DNA of 64,000 nt from Sporothrix humicola (taxonomy: Eukaryota; Ascomycota; Sordariomycetes; Ophiostomatales; Ophiostomataceae). Position 1 is the first letter of the stretch. Every line of letters begins with the position of its first letter. The position numbers and the translations under genes are program-made. The stretch spans positions 186,001 through 250,000 of the forward strand of contig WNYE01000042.1 in the NCBI GenBank assembly GCA_021396245.1, in the 5' to 3' direction. The notes below the pieces were generated by a model. That model had not been told where the DNA came from. It ran no database searches and saw only the letters and a program-made list of their open reading frames with translations. Positions 1 to 14,100 of the stretch are shown in pieces.

Positions 1-855
1 AGGACGGCATTGCGTGAACGAGTAATAGAAATGTTGACGCCGAGAAGGAACACGAGGACAAAAATCCGGAACGCTCCAATTGAAATGTCCAGATAGTCCC
101 ACCTGTCGGGCCCATATGCGATTGTCCATACATCAAGCACAATGCTGCGAAGAACCTGATGGCGTCCATTGAGGCGGATGATATTGACGACAAATATGGC
201 GGCCTCAAAGGCCAATGTGGTGGTCCAGAAAAAAATGACAGGTCGATTCGGCGTCAGGTCTCCTTCGATGAGATAGATTAAAGCGTAGAGGTGCATAAAG
301 AGGCCTGAAATATAGTAGACCTGAGAGCGAACATATGGTTAGTTCATTGACGCAAAGTTACAATTGGCCCCCCTCGCTCTCAATAAAATACAATGCGATA
401 TTTCTCGGCGCGCGTATAACAGAAGCAGTGTCATGGGGTCTGGGAAGTGTAATTCAACTTACAGATGTCTCTTCACCACACCACCAGCCAAACTTAATGT
501 CTGGATTCTTGGTGTCATAGACCGTGTGCGTAATCACACTGGCAAAATTGGCGACAAATGTGAGGATGAACAGAGCGTATCCATATCCATAGACGCGCTT
601 GGCCGTAGTGCTGAGCTCGAGAGTAGGAGTGAAGGTAATAGTGCCAGAGTCCTGCGATCTCCGCCGCGTCGCGGGAAGAGGGCGGCCACCAGGGCCAGTT
701 GCCGCGGGACGAACGAGCTGCGCGGCGCGGCGTGAATTAAGGATGCTATTTAGAGCAATGGAGATCACGAACACCACGAGCAGGGCGACACCGTACCATA
801 GCTCCAAGCCGTATACAATTGTCTCAGCCCATGAGCGGGCTGTCGACGGAGCCAT
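1..855 (-). CDS. HMT1-type ABC half-transporter, N-terminal part (cut by window edge)
   Basis: Partial gene. Exon 1 is 463-855 and exon 2 runs from 320 off the window at base 1; the 142-nt intron between them has a GTAAGT donor and a CTCTCAG acceptor, and the frame stays open. About 237 residues are visible. They contain several hydrophobic segments: near residues 15-35 (YGVALLVVFVISIALNSIL), near 90-110, and three more in exon 2. A conserved-looking GWWCGEE motif precedes the splice and a WDYLDISIGAFR stretch follows. From memory of the family, this resembles the extra N-terminal membrane domain of heavy-metal-tolerance ABC transporters (HMT1/ABCB6 type), which are vacuolar and carry thiol-metal conjugates. 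The ATPase domain would lie outside the window, so the assignment rests only on this leader domain. The start is the first ATG of the open frame, encoding MAPSTARSW. Confidence 0.6.
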
Positions 856-3800
856 AGTGGCGCTGAGTCGAACGGAAGAGTGAACGAGCAGGTTTGTTGG
901 TATGTTGTGAAAGACTCTCGAAACCTAAGAGGCGCAGAATGTTAGATTATGCCAATCAACACAAGCTCGTCAGGCAAACAGACTGCGAGGGCAGGGGCAG
1001 AAGGGTAAGGACGAGATCCTGTCTAACCTCACCCAGCAGATCCTCGCCGTTCAAGACGAGGCTGCTCTTGGGGTATTATGAGAGAGTACGAGACGATGCC
1101 GACCTGGGCATTGTCACACTACCCTCTAAAAGACAACGGCGGGGGGGCACGGAGACAGACAGGCGTGCACGGTGATTATAGAGGAGGAGGGGTCGGAGAG
1201 GAGGTAGACGATGAGGAAAGGGAAGAGGGAGGGAGGAGAAGGGAGTAAACGATCGTAAGTTGGCGCGAGGCAAGACGGAGAACAAGAAGGCTAGGAAACA
1301 AAGGGCAAAAGAATGCAAATATAAGAAAGGCGGCAAGCACCTTTAAGAAAAGATCATATCTCTCCTGCAACTCTGTCTTTCCAGGAGAGGGAAGTTGTGG
1401 CACGACCTGGAGGAAGGAGAGACGCGAGGTTAGCAGGGACACAAAGGCATTCAGAAAAATCGGAGAGGCAGCATCGAGTTCTCGTAGTCTCCCCTCGAGA
1501 AATGGCTGCTGGTCGATTGGTGGGGCAGGTGACGGCCCAGCAGTGGCAAAACCCACTTTCTTTAAAAAGACCTTGTCTAGGCCTAGCCGTGTAAACAATA
1601 GGTCTAGTCTAGCACGATGGGTCGTGTCCGAGACACCAGGGAGAGACCCTTTCGACTCGGCTTTAGGGCAAACTGCTAAGTTAGCGTGCGTCTTGGAAAT
1701 GGACGTCGGGGCACTGCTGGGGATGGGTGTTTGTGTGTTGTGTTTGTGGGAGACTTACAAAGAACACGACGTCGATATGAAGCCTATCGATTTGCCCCGG
1801 GATGTGGCAACGATTCTGCGATGATACGCAAGGCTGGCTAAGCTGGTGGGTGCTATTGTTAGATGCCGGTCTCAAAAGCATGCTGTGGAGCGAGCTGCGT
1901 ACATAGGGGTGGCTGAAGACGAGAAACGGGCAACGCGTCCACGAGAACAAGAGAACAAGAAACCAACAGGGTGAGCTTACTAGAGAATCGGAGCGAGAGA
2001 TCTGGAGAGAATGAAAAGCTAATAAAAGCAAAGAGGACGTGACCAGCGCTGGGCAGTGAGGAACCGTAACGAAGCTCCAGACCAGATTGTGGGTGTGGTA
2101 CGGAGGACGGCCCAAGCTGTTGCAGCAAGAAGCTTTGGCAAAGCACCAAAAGAGGTGCTTCGAAAGAATGTTAGGTATATTGTCGTGATGCAAAGATGGT
2201 GTAGATTTCTATGAATATAATATTCGGGTAGGAGAAAGGATGAAAGGATTTTTCTCAGCGAAGAGAGGGAAAGAGGAGGGAAACACGGTGAGCAGGAAGA
2301 AAAAAAAAGAAGGAGGGGTGGTCAAAACAAAATCAAAAGAAAGAAGGAGCGGAATAAAATAAAAAAGGAAAGAGCGACCACGACGAAGCAGAAGCGGCAG
2401 CCATGGACTATTATGAGCGAGACAAGCAAAGAAGGCAGGAACGAGCAGCTTGCTTCAAAACGACAAGAAAGAGGCCTGAGGCCCGCAAAATCCAAAAAGA
2501 GCTGTTGCCGTTTTGGGGCTCTTCTCGTCACTTGAAGCACGGCGAACGGTCACCAACGGAAAGAAAGCACTGTCCTACACAGAGGCCAACATGAATAGAT
2601 GCAGGGAGCACAATGTGCAAGAGCGAGGACAGGACAGCAATCAGAGCAGTCAGAGAGATCAAAAAAAGGGAAGGAGGACATTGGGTGGAAAGAAGAGATA
2701 ATACGGCAATACAGCAATGCAGCACACAGCATAACATGGCACAAAAACTCACAAACCGAACCGTCCAGCCAAAAATCGATAAAATAAAATCAACGAATTG
2801 ATTGATTTTCCTCCCCTTTGGCCTTTTCTCGCTATAATTTTTACGCCCTCCTTCCCGTCGCAGCCAGGCCATTATAATACGGATTATTTCGACACGAAGC
2901 ACACGCATATACGCAGCGTCTGTCGCACACGAATCATATAAAAGACAGACCAGAAGCTTAAAGAATATACGGCTCAGAAAGTGCAGCCGCGGTCGCTAGC
3001 CATCCCCGTCGGGAGAAAGCCGCGAGTCGTAGGCCACGAAAGAGTGCGATGTGTGAGGAGCGTGAGCCAATTGGGTCACGCGAAGTCCGATGCTCGCCGT
3101 GGAAAGCAGATTGGTCGGGTCAATAGATGCACTTACGGGCTCTCCTGACCTTGGGTCTCGTTTGTACCTTCCCGGTGAATACGCATGCATGAGTACTCAC
3201 TCATGGCCACAGTAGCACCCAGCACCCAATACCCCCATCCTGGACGCGCCCCAGGTCAGGAGGAAGGAAAGCATGCGAGGGGGGCCTGCATTTGGGAAAG
3301 AGCGTTGCATGTGTATTAGGTGGGGAGGAGCGTGGGAGGTCGCGGCGACGGCGACGGCGGCGGGAAGGAGGCAAGTAGGGAAGGGGCCAGCAAGAACAAC
3401 AATAGGAAGCGGCCAGGGAAGCGGCCAGAGCGACGACGAGCGAAAAAGGCATTTGCATCGAAGGGGCGGTGGAAGCAGAGAAACGACTCAAACGAGGAAA
3501 GAACAACCGTAGGCGCGGGCGTCACCGGGGAAGGAGCAAAGGTGAAGTAGCAAAGAAGCACGCAACTGCGCTGTGTGGACAGGGGTGGGCAGCTGCGATT
3601 GGGGGGCTGTTGAGCTGGCTGGCCGGACGGTTTCCTTTTTCGCTCGCCGTTGAGCGGGTGTATGTATGTTGGATCGCACCTTCCTCCCACCGAGTCTTTG
3701 ACACCGCATTGCATAGTGGCCCCCCATCCCTCATATTTTGGGTTGGCGTTCTCGATTCTTTTAATTGATTTTTCTGGCACATCGCCATCCGCTTTCGAGC

Positions 3801-6800
3801 CATCCTATATCGCTCATTTCCGTCTCGAGGCATATATCTTTTGCATCCCCGAATCCCGTCATCCATACCGACCACCTACATCATCGAGCAGCCATGCACT
3901 TCGACACATCACCGCCCGCCGCAGACCCTGCTGCTCCCACGTCTTTGGCCTTTTTTGTGCAGCCGTTTTAAGCTTGTCGCTTCTGCGAGGCACACGGTCG
4001 CATACACACATTTGCACGCAAACCCCACCCCGACTCCCATTTCGGCATCGATTACATCAACCTGCTTTCGACTAGCCCTAAGATGACTGCCGTCGCCTCC
4101 AACAGGGCTCTACAATTCCGTACCGGGGACGCCTGATGGGCCTGGCCCCTCTCGTGCCCTTCAATTCAGAAATTACGTTGCAGGCCTCCCTCTGCCTAGA
4201 AGGCGGTCGCCGCTCCCGCGTTCTGGATGCCTGCGAGTCGGCTGTTAGCGGGCATTGTTGTTGCGCACTCGCTCCCGATCCACAGTCTGAAGTTTCTTCT
4301 GGACCCCGGACACGCTTGCCGCTTGGCCTGCATATCAGTTGCTTCCCGTCTGAGGAAGAAACCAAATGTGTCAAGTCAACGGGAAGAGGACAAAGAAGAA
4401 AGAGAGAGAAAAAGAGAAAGGCTAGACGACAGAGAAGAAAAGAAAAGACGGGCTTGTACCATGGTACCGCTTCCGCAGCATGCGCACCGCCCTCGTTCCC
4501 TGCCACCGCTGTTACTTTGAGTATTATTACTGTGACTTCTGCAAGCGCCAGCAGTGTACGACAAGGTCTGCGGCATTCATACGTCGCTCCAACAGTCAGG
4601 CGTGGGAGCATTGTTGGCTGCCGACGAGCCAGGTCTGTCTTCTGGACGGGCCCCTCCTCCTCCACACCTCCCTCAGTCGCCCCCGCGGACCCAACCCAGC
4701 CAAACGGGAACCACCCTGCCCACTTGAAGTGGACTCGTCAACTGCATGAGCGCAGGTGTGCAACGCCCCCTGCAACATGCAACCCGTCACGCTCACAAGG
4801 CGGTGAGTCGGAAGTCCATGTACAGAAGTATTCTACTGTCAAGACAAAAAGACGGCGACAAAATGACCGAGATGCAGTTTTCCCACGATATAAACGGCAG
4901 AAGCCCACTGCGACATGCAATGCGCGCTGCCACGGTCAACAAAATCAAATGGGAGATGGACAAGTTATATGGACTCAAAGGCAGAGAACGCAACAAGGTC
5001 AACAAATGGTCTGGCCCCGATGATGACGATCGGGCCTGGACATCCGAGGGGCCAGAAGGTCTGGGAGGTGGGGAAGTGTGGGAACGGGCGCCGAAGAGCT
5101 AATGCCAGTGGCCTGGCCCGGTTACGTGCCGCTTGTCGGGTGGCCTAGGATAGAAAGCTTCCTCCCGGCCCTTGCTTGGGTCCCGAGGCGGCCATCTTTG
5201 CCATTATTCCGTCACTACTGAGTAGCAGACATGGGAATAGACATGGGCATGGGCATGCACTTTGAACGGCGGCAGCTTACTTTCCATTGCGGGAATGTCC
5301 TTTATTCTTTTTGTTTCCTGTCCTCCCCTGTTCCCTCTCCCACCTTCGTCCCTCGACATCTCTACCATCCATCCTGCTAACCCTGGTCAATTATGAATAC
5401 AGAAGCCGGAACAGTGCCAGCGCACCAACACACCGTCACCGTGATGATATCCCAGCACGTCGCCCAATGCCTGCCCAACAAACATCCTTGACAAGTGTGT
5501 CTCGTTCTGTCTCCGTGTCCCGTGCCTTTTTCTACTTTCCTTTCACACAGCGTTTCTTTTTTTGCCCTATATTTCCCTCTAGTATTTCTTCTTCGTCTTT
5601 TCAGCCGCTCAGATATTCCAGGATATGAAACACTCACGGTGTGTCTCTCTGAGGACAGCGTTTGGCGATATGCAAGCCCTTCATGCCATGTGCTGGCCAT
5701 TCTCCCTCAATCAAGCTTGGCCTTTTCATCGGCCACAGAAAGCCTTCCTTGTACGAAGTACATCCAACCCACCGTCTGCCACCATATGCCGCCGGGCGGA
5801 GCATGCCACTCGAGCCACTGCATGTGGCCAGGCCACAGCGTGTCCCACCGCATGTTCACAGAGCCCGTTTCCATGTAATGCGAGCCAATCCAGGCCAATT
5901 CAGTCCAGCAATTGTCTGATATCTTTTGCCCCTTCCCCATGCATAATCCCCAGCTCGGCGGTCTCCGACTCCACGTTATGATAAGGGAGTATTTTATTCA
6001 TTATATATTCTCCCGTGGAGAGAATATGATTTTTTTTTTAAAAAAAAATAGAGAAAAAAAAACGATGTGGAAAATAGGGCAATGAAGAGGAAGCCAAGTC
6101 CGGAAAATGGAGCGAGCCAGAGAATGGAAGGTTGCGGCAGACTAAGGCAACCGGTGTAAGACAGCACATGCCCAAGTGGAGCTCCCGCTCTCCCATCAGA
6201 AACGAGGACATCTTGCCTGCCGATCTCTCTGTATCGTCGTCCCAAGCATGCGTCTCGGGGACAAAATAATGCACTTTTACGGACTCCATGAGAAGACTAA
6301 CGAAACCAAAACGAGTAACCCGTGGGTGGAGACGAAACAAAGACAGATGAGATGGAAAGCACAGGGCCAAGATCAGATATACAGAGAAGCATGAAGGCGG
6401 AGAGGGGATAGAAAGAAAGAAAAACCTAGAAACAGGAAACAAGAAGAAGCGATGGAACAGAGTTCCACAAAGGTTAACGGGTGCAGCACGTTGCTGTGAA
6501 ATCAAGAAAAAAGCACGCGATGTGCGGGACGGAGCGAGTGTCCCCTTGTCCAGGCTGTCTATTGCCTGGACTTTGTCTCTTGTTGGCGGCGGGCTGCAAC
6601 AGTAACGTCCAGCCAGAAACAGAGAGGGTTGCATATTTGACGAGCAACGTGGCACGAGTCTCTAATGACCGATTCGCCGTCGGTCTTTTCTCTCTTGATA
6701 TTCTCGGTTTTTGCTTTCATTTTTTTATTTTTTGTTGCTTATCTTTGACCTTTTTTTCAGTCAAAAAGACCAAGCCCTAACTTGGCTCTCTGTCCAACTA

Positions 6801-9800
6801 AGACGGGTCCGCTGTCAAAAGACCAGCATGATTATCAGTATCTTTATTCTGTCTTACACCGTAGGTTCACCTTGCACACAAAAGGTATTGCTTCGTGATA
6901 CGATGCTTTCAGACAAGAAGCCGCCGGCCGTTCTCAAGCAAGTTGCATTTCGTATTCCGTTCAAAACGTGGGAAGCAAGGTATCTGAACCAGCAAAAGAC
7001 AGCCCAGGCCGTGTGCTTTGTTCTTTTTTTTTCTTCTTCTCTCTCTTTTTTTGTTGTTCTTCATCTTTCCCGCAGCTGGTTGTTTTGTCATTTTTTTTTC
7101 CCCCTTGCCGCCTTCTATGCCCGACAAGCGCGAATTTCCTCACCGTTCTCACATGATGCCGGTGTGCTTCTTGGATACAAAGTACATATGCAAAAGAAAT
7201 GCAGCCATACTCGATGAACGGCCTTCCCCCCTTTTCGTTTCTCTCCGCCCCTTTTACTATCTCGGCCCATCCCCTTTCTGCCCGCATTATTCTCTTGCCT
7301 TTTCGGATAGACTCCTTTTGTGTCTAATCTTTTTTGTGTTTTGCGGCTTTTTTATTTAATTCCAGCATCCGTCACTTCTCTCCTGCAGCATCATCTTGGA
7401 CCGTTTCCTTTCCTTTCGCCCTACTTGCGGAATATCTCTGGTCACCGTGCTCGGGTTCGCTTCTACCCATCCCGTTGAAACTTGTATAATTAGAACGTGT
7501 GCGTTGCGACGCACAGCCGACGACCGTCGGCAGGAGCAAGAGTTCTAATTTGCTCTTCATACTCTCATAGCCGTGCCAACGGGATTGGATACCGACTGTT
7601 CCCTCGTTGTTCACGGATTATATATCTTGTTGCTGTCGCTGTGTAAGCATGTGCTTTTCACACTTTTCCTTCTCTCTTTCGTCCCGTTACTCCTTTTTTA
7701 CCGTGTACTTGGGCCTCGCTGTGGTCTTCGGCCCGGTATCCAATGCCTCCTTCCCACCACCCATTTCATAAATGTATTTTCCCTCGTTATTTTCGTGATG
7801 CAAACATGCTCACCGGTCAGGGAGCGAAATGGTCCTCTATTCGTGATTTCAAACCATTTCTTTTTATTTTATTTTTATTTCTCTTTTTTATTGTGTATGC
7901 ATTTATCCCTCTTCCCCTTCCGTCTACTTTTATCGGCAGTGTATGGCGAAATCAAGGCATTCGTCGGCAGTCATCATGACAGCCCCTCACCCATTGTGCT
8001 TCGTTGGGCACCTCTTTGCAACAGAGGCGGTGTGCCCCAATTACCAACACCGGGAAACCGTTGAGAACGGTGAAATGCCATTTGTCGACGTGAGTTTGTT
8101 GTGGGAACATCAATCACACGAGATAGCGGAAAACTCCATGACATCGCCCTCGAGCAGGATCAAATATTTCCACGCAGGTGATATTGACCGCGGCCTTATA
8201 ACGCCGTTTCAAACGGTAAACGGCCTGGCAGTTTTGGGTTGACGTACTCGTCCCATAGCATTTTTATTTTATTCGATAAAATACTAAAATACACCCGCAG
8301 GGTTGGAAAACATGGGGCTGGCAATGCAAGAAACATAACGTCACGACATATGCACCTTATTAATGTATTCTTGGCAAAGAGCAAATGGGGAGAAGCTGCC
8401 TTGGATGTGTCTTTGGCCAAACAAGCACCATCGTGACAAACATTAGCCAACGAACAAAATAAAACAGGTCTTTGAAACGCTTCTTATGTTGGGCAACAAT
8501 ATTTGGCTGCCTCTATGTTTACATTTGAACAGGAACAAGTATGGTTTTGCCTGCCGAGTAGAGGTAGACATATGCAGCAAAATATTAAAACATTAACTCT
8601 TTTAGCTACTCCTATAAGCTGAAATGATATCCCGGGCTAATGAACATCCTCATGACTCGGCACAATGCATGTATTGGAGCTGGGCTTCGATGCTTCTTTT
8701 CTTGAGTGGCAATCATTTTCCACATCTTACACCTCGTCCTCGGGTATGAATTCTTGTGTAACCACATGCTCGTATTTTCAATACATCTTTGATGCCCAGC
8801 GTGCTCCTACTCGCCGTAATTCGGCTCCCCGCTCTCTTCTCATCACCAATATTCCACGCGCCGAGTCGTCACCTCCTCGGCTCTCATATTTCTCATTGTC
8901 CTGTCAACTTCGTCATATATGTATCATGCAGTACGTCACTTCAGCTCCGCTACTATCAACAGGGAGACAGGGCACATTGGTTCTAGAACATTTAGACACA
9001 CACCAATACCCACTCTGTGAGAAACGTGACCGATCACATATGACGAGAAAAGTGATGGGAACGGTTGTTAGGAGAATAAAGAGACCAGAAGCTGTCTTTT
9101 GTCATACGGAGCAATCAATAGTTCAATACAAGGGCGAGCTCAAAATAAACAACTGACTTACCATGTTGGATGCTATGGACTCGAGTCACACAAGGCATGG
9201 GTCGTGTTTCCTAATGTGCAGTTTTCATGCGGCCAGAAGCCTCGTTTAGGTTGATATTACGTGTTTGTTTTCCAAGATAGGCCGTTGATATATAAGTCTG
9301 CTTTCTTTGCTTTATTTTTATTGTGCTTTTATTGTCGAGGAATAGAAAAGTCTGGTTTTGTGTATTTGTTTATAAACTAACATATTTCTCTCTATGTTTT
9401 TTTTTTTTTTTTTATATATATATATATTGACGTATAATGTTTTTATTTTATTATTTTTTAGTATGATTTTCGTTGTAATAATTTTTTTAAACGGAGAAAT
9501 ATTAAAAATCGCAACAAAAATACATTCAAAACATAAAGTGCTTTTATTTACTCCTTTCGTTTACTATTGCCATGCAACACGGGGTATCATTATGCCACCA
9601 ACGTTTATCTTGAAGCTGGACAAAAGACCGCACAATTTGTCCACTTCAGGCGTTGCGTTCCCCGTGTATCACCGTATGACAATGAGCTGCAATGGCAAAA
9701 ATAAGTGGCTGTCGGTGGTAGACGGATGTTGGAAGGAAGATATGGAAGATAATGCGGCCCGTCATTGTGTCCCCTGAGCGGATCCCGCTCGCTTGCCTCA

Positions 9801-11001
9801 CTTAACCAGAACACACCCTCCGTTATCGTGGGGGTCCAGCATGGCCGGCGTTGGTTGCCAACAGCCGGCAGTTAGATGCCGTGCATGCTAAAACGGGTCC
9901 CATGTCACCAACTCCAGCCTTCTAGACCCCCCACAGCCGTTGGATATGCCGGGCGATGATCTGCATTTGGATACTAGTCGAGGCCGGCGGCGGAAAAAAA
10001 GGTCCAGGCTGGGATGCCGGAGATGTTGGGACCATTGCCAGTTGGATTCTCTTTGCATTATTCATTATCTGTCGCCCCCTCGTGGTTTCTGCTGCTTCTT
10101 GTGCTCCCACAAGCTCCCTTGTACTCCTCGCGGGTATGCTGGCATGCTACATGCTGATAAAGTATGTGACTGTTGGTATGTTGGGAAAAGCAGGTGCAAT
10201 GGTGCTATCCCTGAGTAACCACATCACGAAAGAAAAAAGATCGATTGTGTTACACGTATCGGGACAGAGGCGGTAGTACGCGGAGGCGCGGTGCGACCAC
10301 AAAATATCATAGGCATCACAGGCAGCACAGGCATCACACGAAGCCTGCAGCCGTTCCTACCGCATATCCCGTGAAAGAGCAGATGACTGCACAGCGGCCC
10401 GGACAGCCTGTTCCTTCTCCCCATGAAGACCCCCATTCATCAACGCTCAAGCGGAGGAAGGAGGAATTTTTGCAATATGCGTGGTGTGATAAGAGTAGCT
10501 CGGCTACAGACTGCCCACTGGGATCGTCTGAGACCGGTGCACAAGAGGAAGGTTTAAGAGAGTTGGTGACGGTTGGAAAGAGTCTCGAGAGGATATCGTC
10601 GGCATTGGACCCTGAAGGAGTGAAGAGGGGGCAGGGGCGACATCCAAACCATGCATACCAATATCATGAAACCATTTGCTTGTTTGCTTGGTCTGTTTGA
10701 TGCTCGTACTCGAATCGAGTGACGGATTTGAATCAGTCGAATGAGACATGCTTCATTGCCTCACCGAGTCTCTCCGAGTCCTCCGGTGATTGTCTCGGGG
10801 AGACATCGTCTTCAACCACAATCAGATGAAGCTTTCATCGGAGCCATGGGTATAAAAATCAAATAAAAGTTTGCAACACGAAGTGTTTGCTCCTCCTCAC
10901 CCCGAAAACTTCGTTGTGATGGCCGCAAATATGACAATTTCGGACTACTCTATCCTGGCGCAAAAAGGCAAAAAAAGACAAAAGAAACACCTTGTAGTTG
11001 A
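856..11001. other. Gene-poor intergenic block, first part
   Basis: I find no convincing protein gene in these 10 kb. The part next to the transporter (about 1180-2360) is purine-rich on +, hence pyrimidine-rich on the transporter's sense strand, as in many fungal promoters. Open frames around 4136-5102 occur on both strands and are unsupported. A hairpin followed by a T run lies at 6005-6039. The stretch 8240-9560 is AT-rich, with a run of about 18 T followed by alternating TA at 9400-9428. A short imperfect repeat of a CAGGCATCACA-type unit lies at about 10308-10340. A two-helix hydrophobic frame at 9956-10276 has no recognisable relative. Confidence 0.5.
6005..6048 (+). other. Hairpin followed by T10/A9 tract
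   Basis: ATATTCTC at 6005-6012 is perfectly complementary to GAGAATAT at 6020-6027, with a 7-base loop. Two bases later there is a run of ten T (6030-6039) and then nine A (6040-6048). As RNA from the + strand this is a stem-loop plus U-tract, the shape of a terminator. No gene upstream of it is recognised, so its role is open. Confidence 0.4.
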
Positions 11002-11103
11002 TGGTCCCGGAGGGGCTCGAACCCTCGACTTTCGCATTTTACTTGTGTCCGGTGATGAACTCAGGTATTAGTACGATGCGCTAACCAACTGCACCACGGA
11101 ACC
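11002..11103 (-). tRNA. tRNA-Ile (anticodon AAU), intron-containing
   Basis: On the minus strand the 5' acceptor strand GGTTCCG (11097-11103) pairs with CGGGACC (11003-11009), with one G-U pair. The anticodon stem TCGTA (11072-11076) pairs with TGCGA (11032-11036), again with one G-U. The loop reads CT-AAT-A, so the anticodon is AAT at 11067-11069, decoded as inosine-34 tRNA-Ile. A 28-base intron (11038-11065) sits one base 3' of the anticodon, the usual nuclear position. The T arm is GAGGG-TTCGAGC-CCCTC. On the coding strand a T4 run (10980-10983) and a T7 run (10970-10976) follow the 3' end and would serve as RNA polymerase III terminators. Confidence 0.95.
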
Positions 11104-14100
11104 TCTTCCTTGAATGGACGTCAGCGCCGCCACTTGGTGTTTTGTTCCCCAGTGCCCGCCGCGGAAGTGAGTTCTTTCGGCGTCGGAGGTCGTCACGGAG
11201 GCCAAATCGGATCCGGACATGGCCATTACACGAGCGAAATCGGCTGACATCCGGAAGCGAGTTCGGCGACAGTCCCATGCCGTTGCAGCCGATTCCATGA
11301 ACCACAATTCAATATTGCCACTTCCTGCACTTGTCAGAAATAGCTGGTAGCTGATGGCACGCCGCGACCCTGAAGATCACCACTAGCACCTCGGGAGCTA
11401 TTCCACCACTTGCGTTTGCTTGTTGCCACCGGTCCTGCCCGTCATTGATTGCACTTGCAACGTTGTAAGTCAAAAGCCGGGCTTCCGGCGCCTGTCCTAT
11501 ACCAGCTCTTTGCAACAGCAAAACTTCAGACCAAATGATGCATCTGGACCAATGGACCGTGACGCATCGCCGCTGAGGATGCTGTCAAGACCATGTGGTT
11601 GACGTGGTCGGGTCAGATCAGACTGCAATGATTCCTTCTCAACGTTTGCTGCAGCTCTGGATACGAGAAAACGCAACACTTTCTGCGCACTCTTGTCCAG
11701 TCTCGAAAAGCAAAAACAAGGGAAAACAATGGCGAAAATGCAGACTTGTCAGCCGCTTCCCAACATGCCAAGGAATATAGCATAAGAAGAAGAGGCTGAG
11801 CTGGAAGCAAGGACGCGAAAAAGGGCATTCTCGACTCAGCTGAAATGCGATACCACCAACATGGAATATGGAGTCCTTCTGAATATCAGCTTTTGTGCAC
11901 TCGTCCCAAGAAGCGAGGATGTGTCAAAAAAGGCGACAGATATGGCCATATGTCGCATGTAAGCCTCGCGATCCTGTCAACAGTTGCGATGGCGCTCTGG
12001 AATCTTGATTTTTCGACCTTGGATTCCTGATTCTCGTAGCTTTTGGACCACGGGTCCCCGCTTTGGCTGGCGATGTTCCTCCGAAAAAGAGGATCACACG
12101 AAAGTATGTGTGTGGGGTGTTTGCGGTGGCTTCCGTCACGATGGCTGCATTGGGATTAGGAAAGGGAGGATGGGAAGCAAAGCAAACAAAAACAAGGAAG
12201 ATATGCATCGAGAGCTATTGACGAGTGAGTTACAATGGTCACGATGTCGTGAATGCTCACAGTTGAGTCGAGATATCGGACGCCACAATGACACCGCTTC
12301 CAGGTTGGCCTCAAGACAAACCACACTCTCAAAGGACAAAGCTGGGTGTCGCCTAGCTGCCCACCCCGGCCCAGTCCAGTCCAGCCCAGCACGGTAGCAC
12401 CCCTTTTCTGTGCGTCTTGTTGGCTGTGTGGCAGCAAGTCCAACACCATATCTGCAGGCTGATGTTCTATTATTAGCGACGGCTGTGGCAAAGAAACGAG
12501 ACCACACCTTGAACAAGCATTTGCCAACTCGCCCGATGAAAGAACAGACGCCGAATGAGGGGCTGTTGACTGTTGTTAGTTGCTGTTATGTGTTGTATTC
12601 AGTACTGTTGTTTGAAGAGACAAAGGCGGGCATTGACAAGAAGAGCATATTCTGCGAGAAGCACAATCGGATGGAATTAGGAAAGGGATATGAAGATCTG
12701 GGTTCAATGGCCCGTCTGACTGCAGAGGAAGGAACCCCAAATTGGGCAGGATGTTTGCATTGCATTGCGCGCTTGCCATGCTGCCGCCGCTCCCATTGCT
12801 CCATTGCTCCTTCCTTGTCTTTCCAACTGTGCCGTCCCGGAATTTGCACGGAGCGTTATTGCGACTTGCTCCGTAAATATCGTATCCGATTATAAGATAC
12901 ACTATTAGCCGATAGCCAAACTGTCAACCTCGTCTGTCTGGCGAGGCTCTTGCAGCTCGCCACATACTGTGATTACGACGTATTACACCGTATCATGGCA
13001 CCTGTCGATGCCCTGCTGGGCTGAACATGGGGCTCTGCCCTAGCACCACGCTGGAGAGGTATTTCGCATCGTTGATAAATTACTCCTTGATTGGCGGCGC
13101 ACTAGTCGTATTAACGGTTTATTGGCAGGCGTTTTTGTCTTCTTTTCCCCCTTTCTTCGCTTTTGTTCCCCCCTTTGTGCTTCGAGGAACCAACAGGCTG
13201 GATGTCGTAGGACTAAATTGCCAGAATGAAAGACCCGGAGGGTGCGTCAATGCCTCTGCCGTGTGTGTCCCTTGTTGCCGTCTGTTGGTGTCGAGGTCAA
13301 TGTCGAGGTCAATGTCGAAGTCGAGGGTCGCTGTTTCCTTGTTTCCTAAATATAATGTTTTGTTTGTTTCGTTTCATTGCATATGTTCCTCGCCTCTTTC
13401 CCTGTTCAAGTGCTGTTGACTCGCGCTGACGGGGAAAGACCAGCTCCAAATTCACATCTCTGTTTCGTCGCGCCTTCCCTCGGTCGCATTTTCCAACGAA
13501 TGCTCCCGTAATGCACATCTGAATGCTCACCTGCTTTGCACCATCCTTGCCTGATTGGGGGAGAGCACCCTGGGCCGCCTGCCGAGTGCAGCCGTACGAA
13601 GCAAGAGCTAGCCTCCACTATTGGCAGGAACCATGGCCTCCCACCAAACAAACGGTCGAAACCAGCAGGAGTGTTGGAACAATCAGCAGCACAGCCCCCT
13701 CTGGCGGGGGCCCTTGCAACGCCAGCGGGCAAGTGCAATGTAAAAGTGCAGGTGAGAGGGGAAGGCGCGTGTTTCGCACTCGTTAAAATAGCGGGCAGTG
13801 GCGCCGCGAGCTTTCAATGATGGACAAGACCCCCGTCAGATACGGAGTACGAGGAGATAGAGCCAAACTGGAGCCAAAATAACACAAAATAAAACCCGCA
13901 ACTTGTCAATCTGACGGACAGGCGCCGAGCAGTGTGGTAGGGGTAGGCCACACACGCAAAAGCACACGTATTACTTGCTGAGAGTCAGGGTCTCTGGGTC
14001 CCTCTTTCCTCGTACCCTCTTCAGAGCCCCCCGGTCGTTGTCGGATCCTTCCTGCTGCAGCGGGGAATAGCTTCTAAGCCGCAAAGGCAGCTAGCTGGCC

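Noticed and set aside
6038..6655. 205-codon minus-strand frame
   Set aside because: Phe/Ser/Leu-rich product of pyrimidine tracts, with no domain and no splice context.
9956..10276. 106-codon frame with two hydrophobic segments
   Set aside because: Could be a small membrane protein, but an overlapping frame is equally open and codon use does not resemble the real genes.
10245..10700. 151-codon plus-strand frame, His/Arg-rich at its start
   Set aside because: The first part comes from a short tandem repeat; the rest has no recognised relative and lacks coding-type third-position bias.
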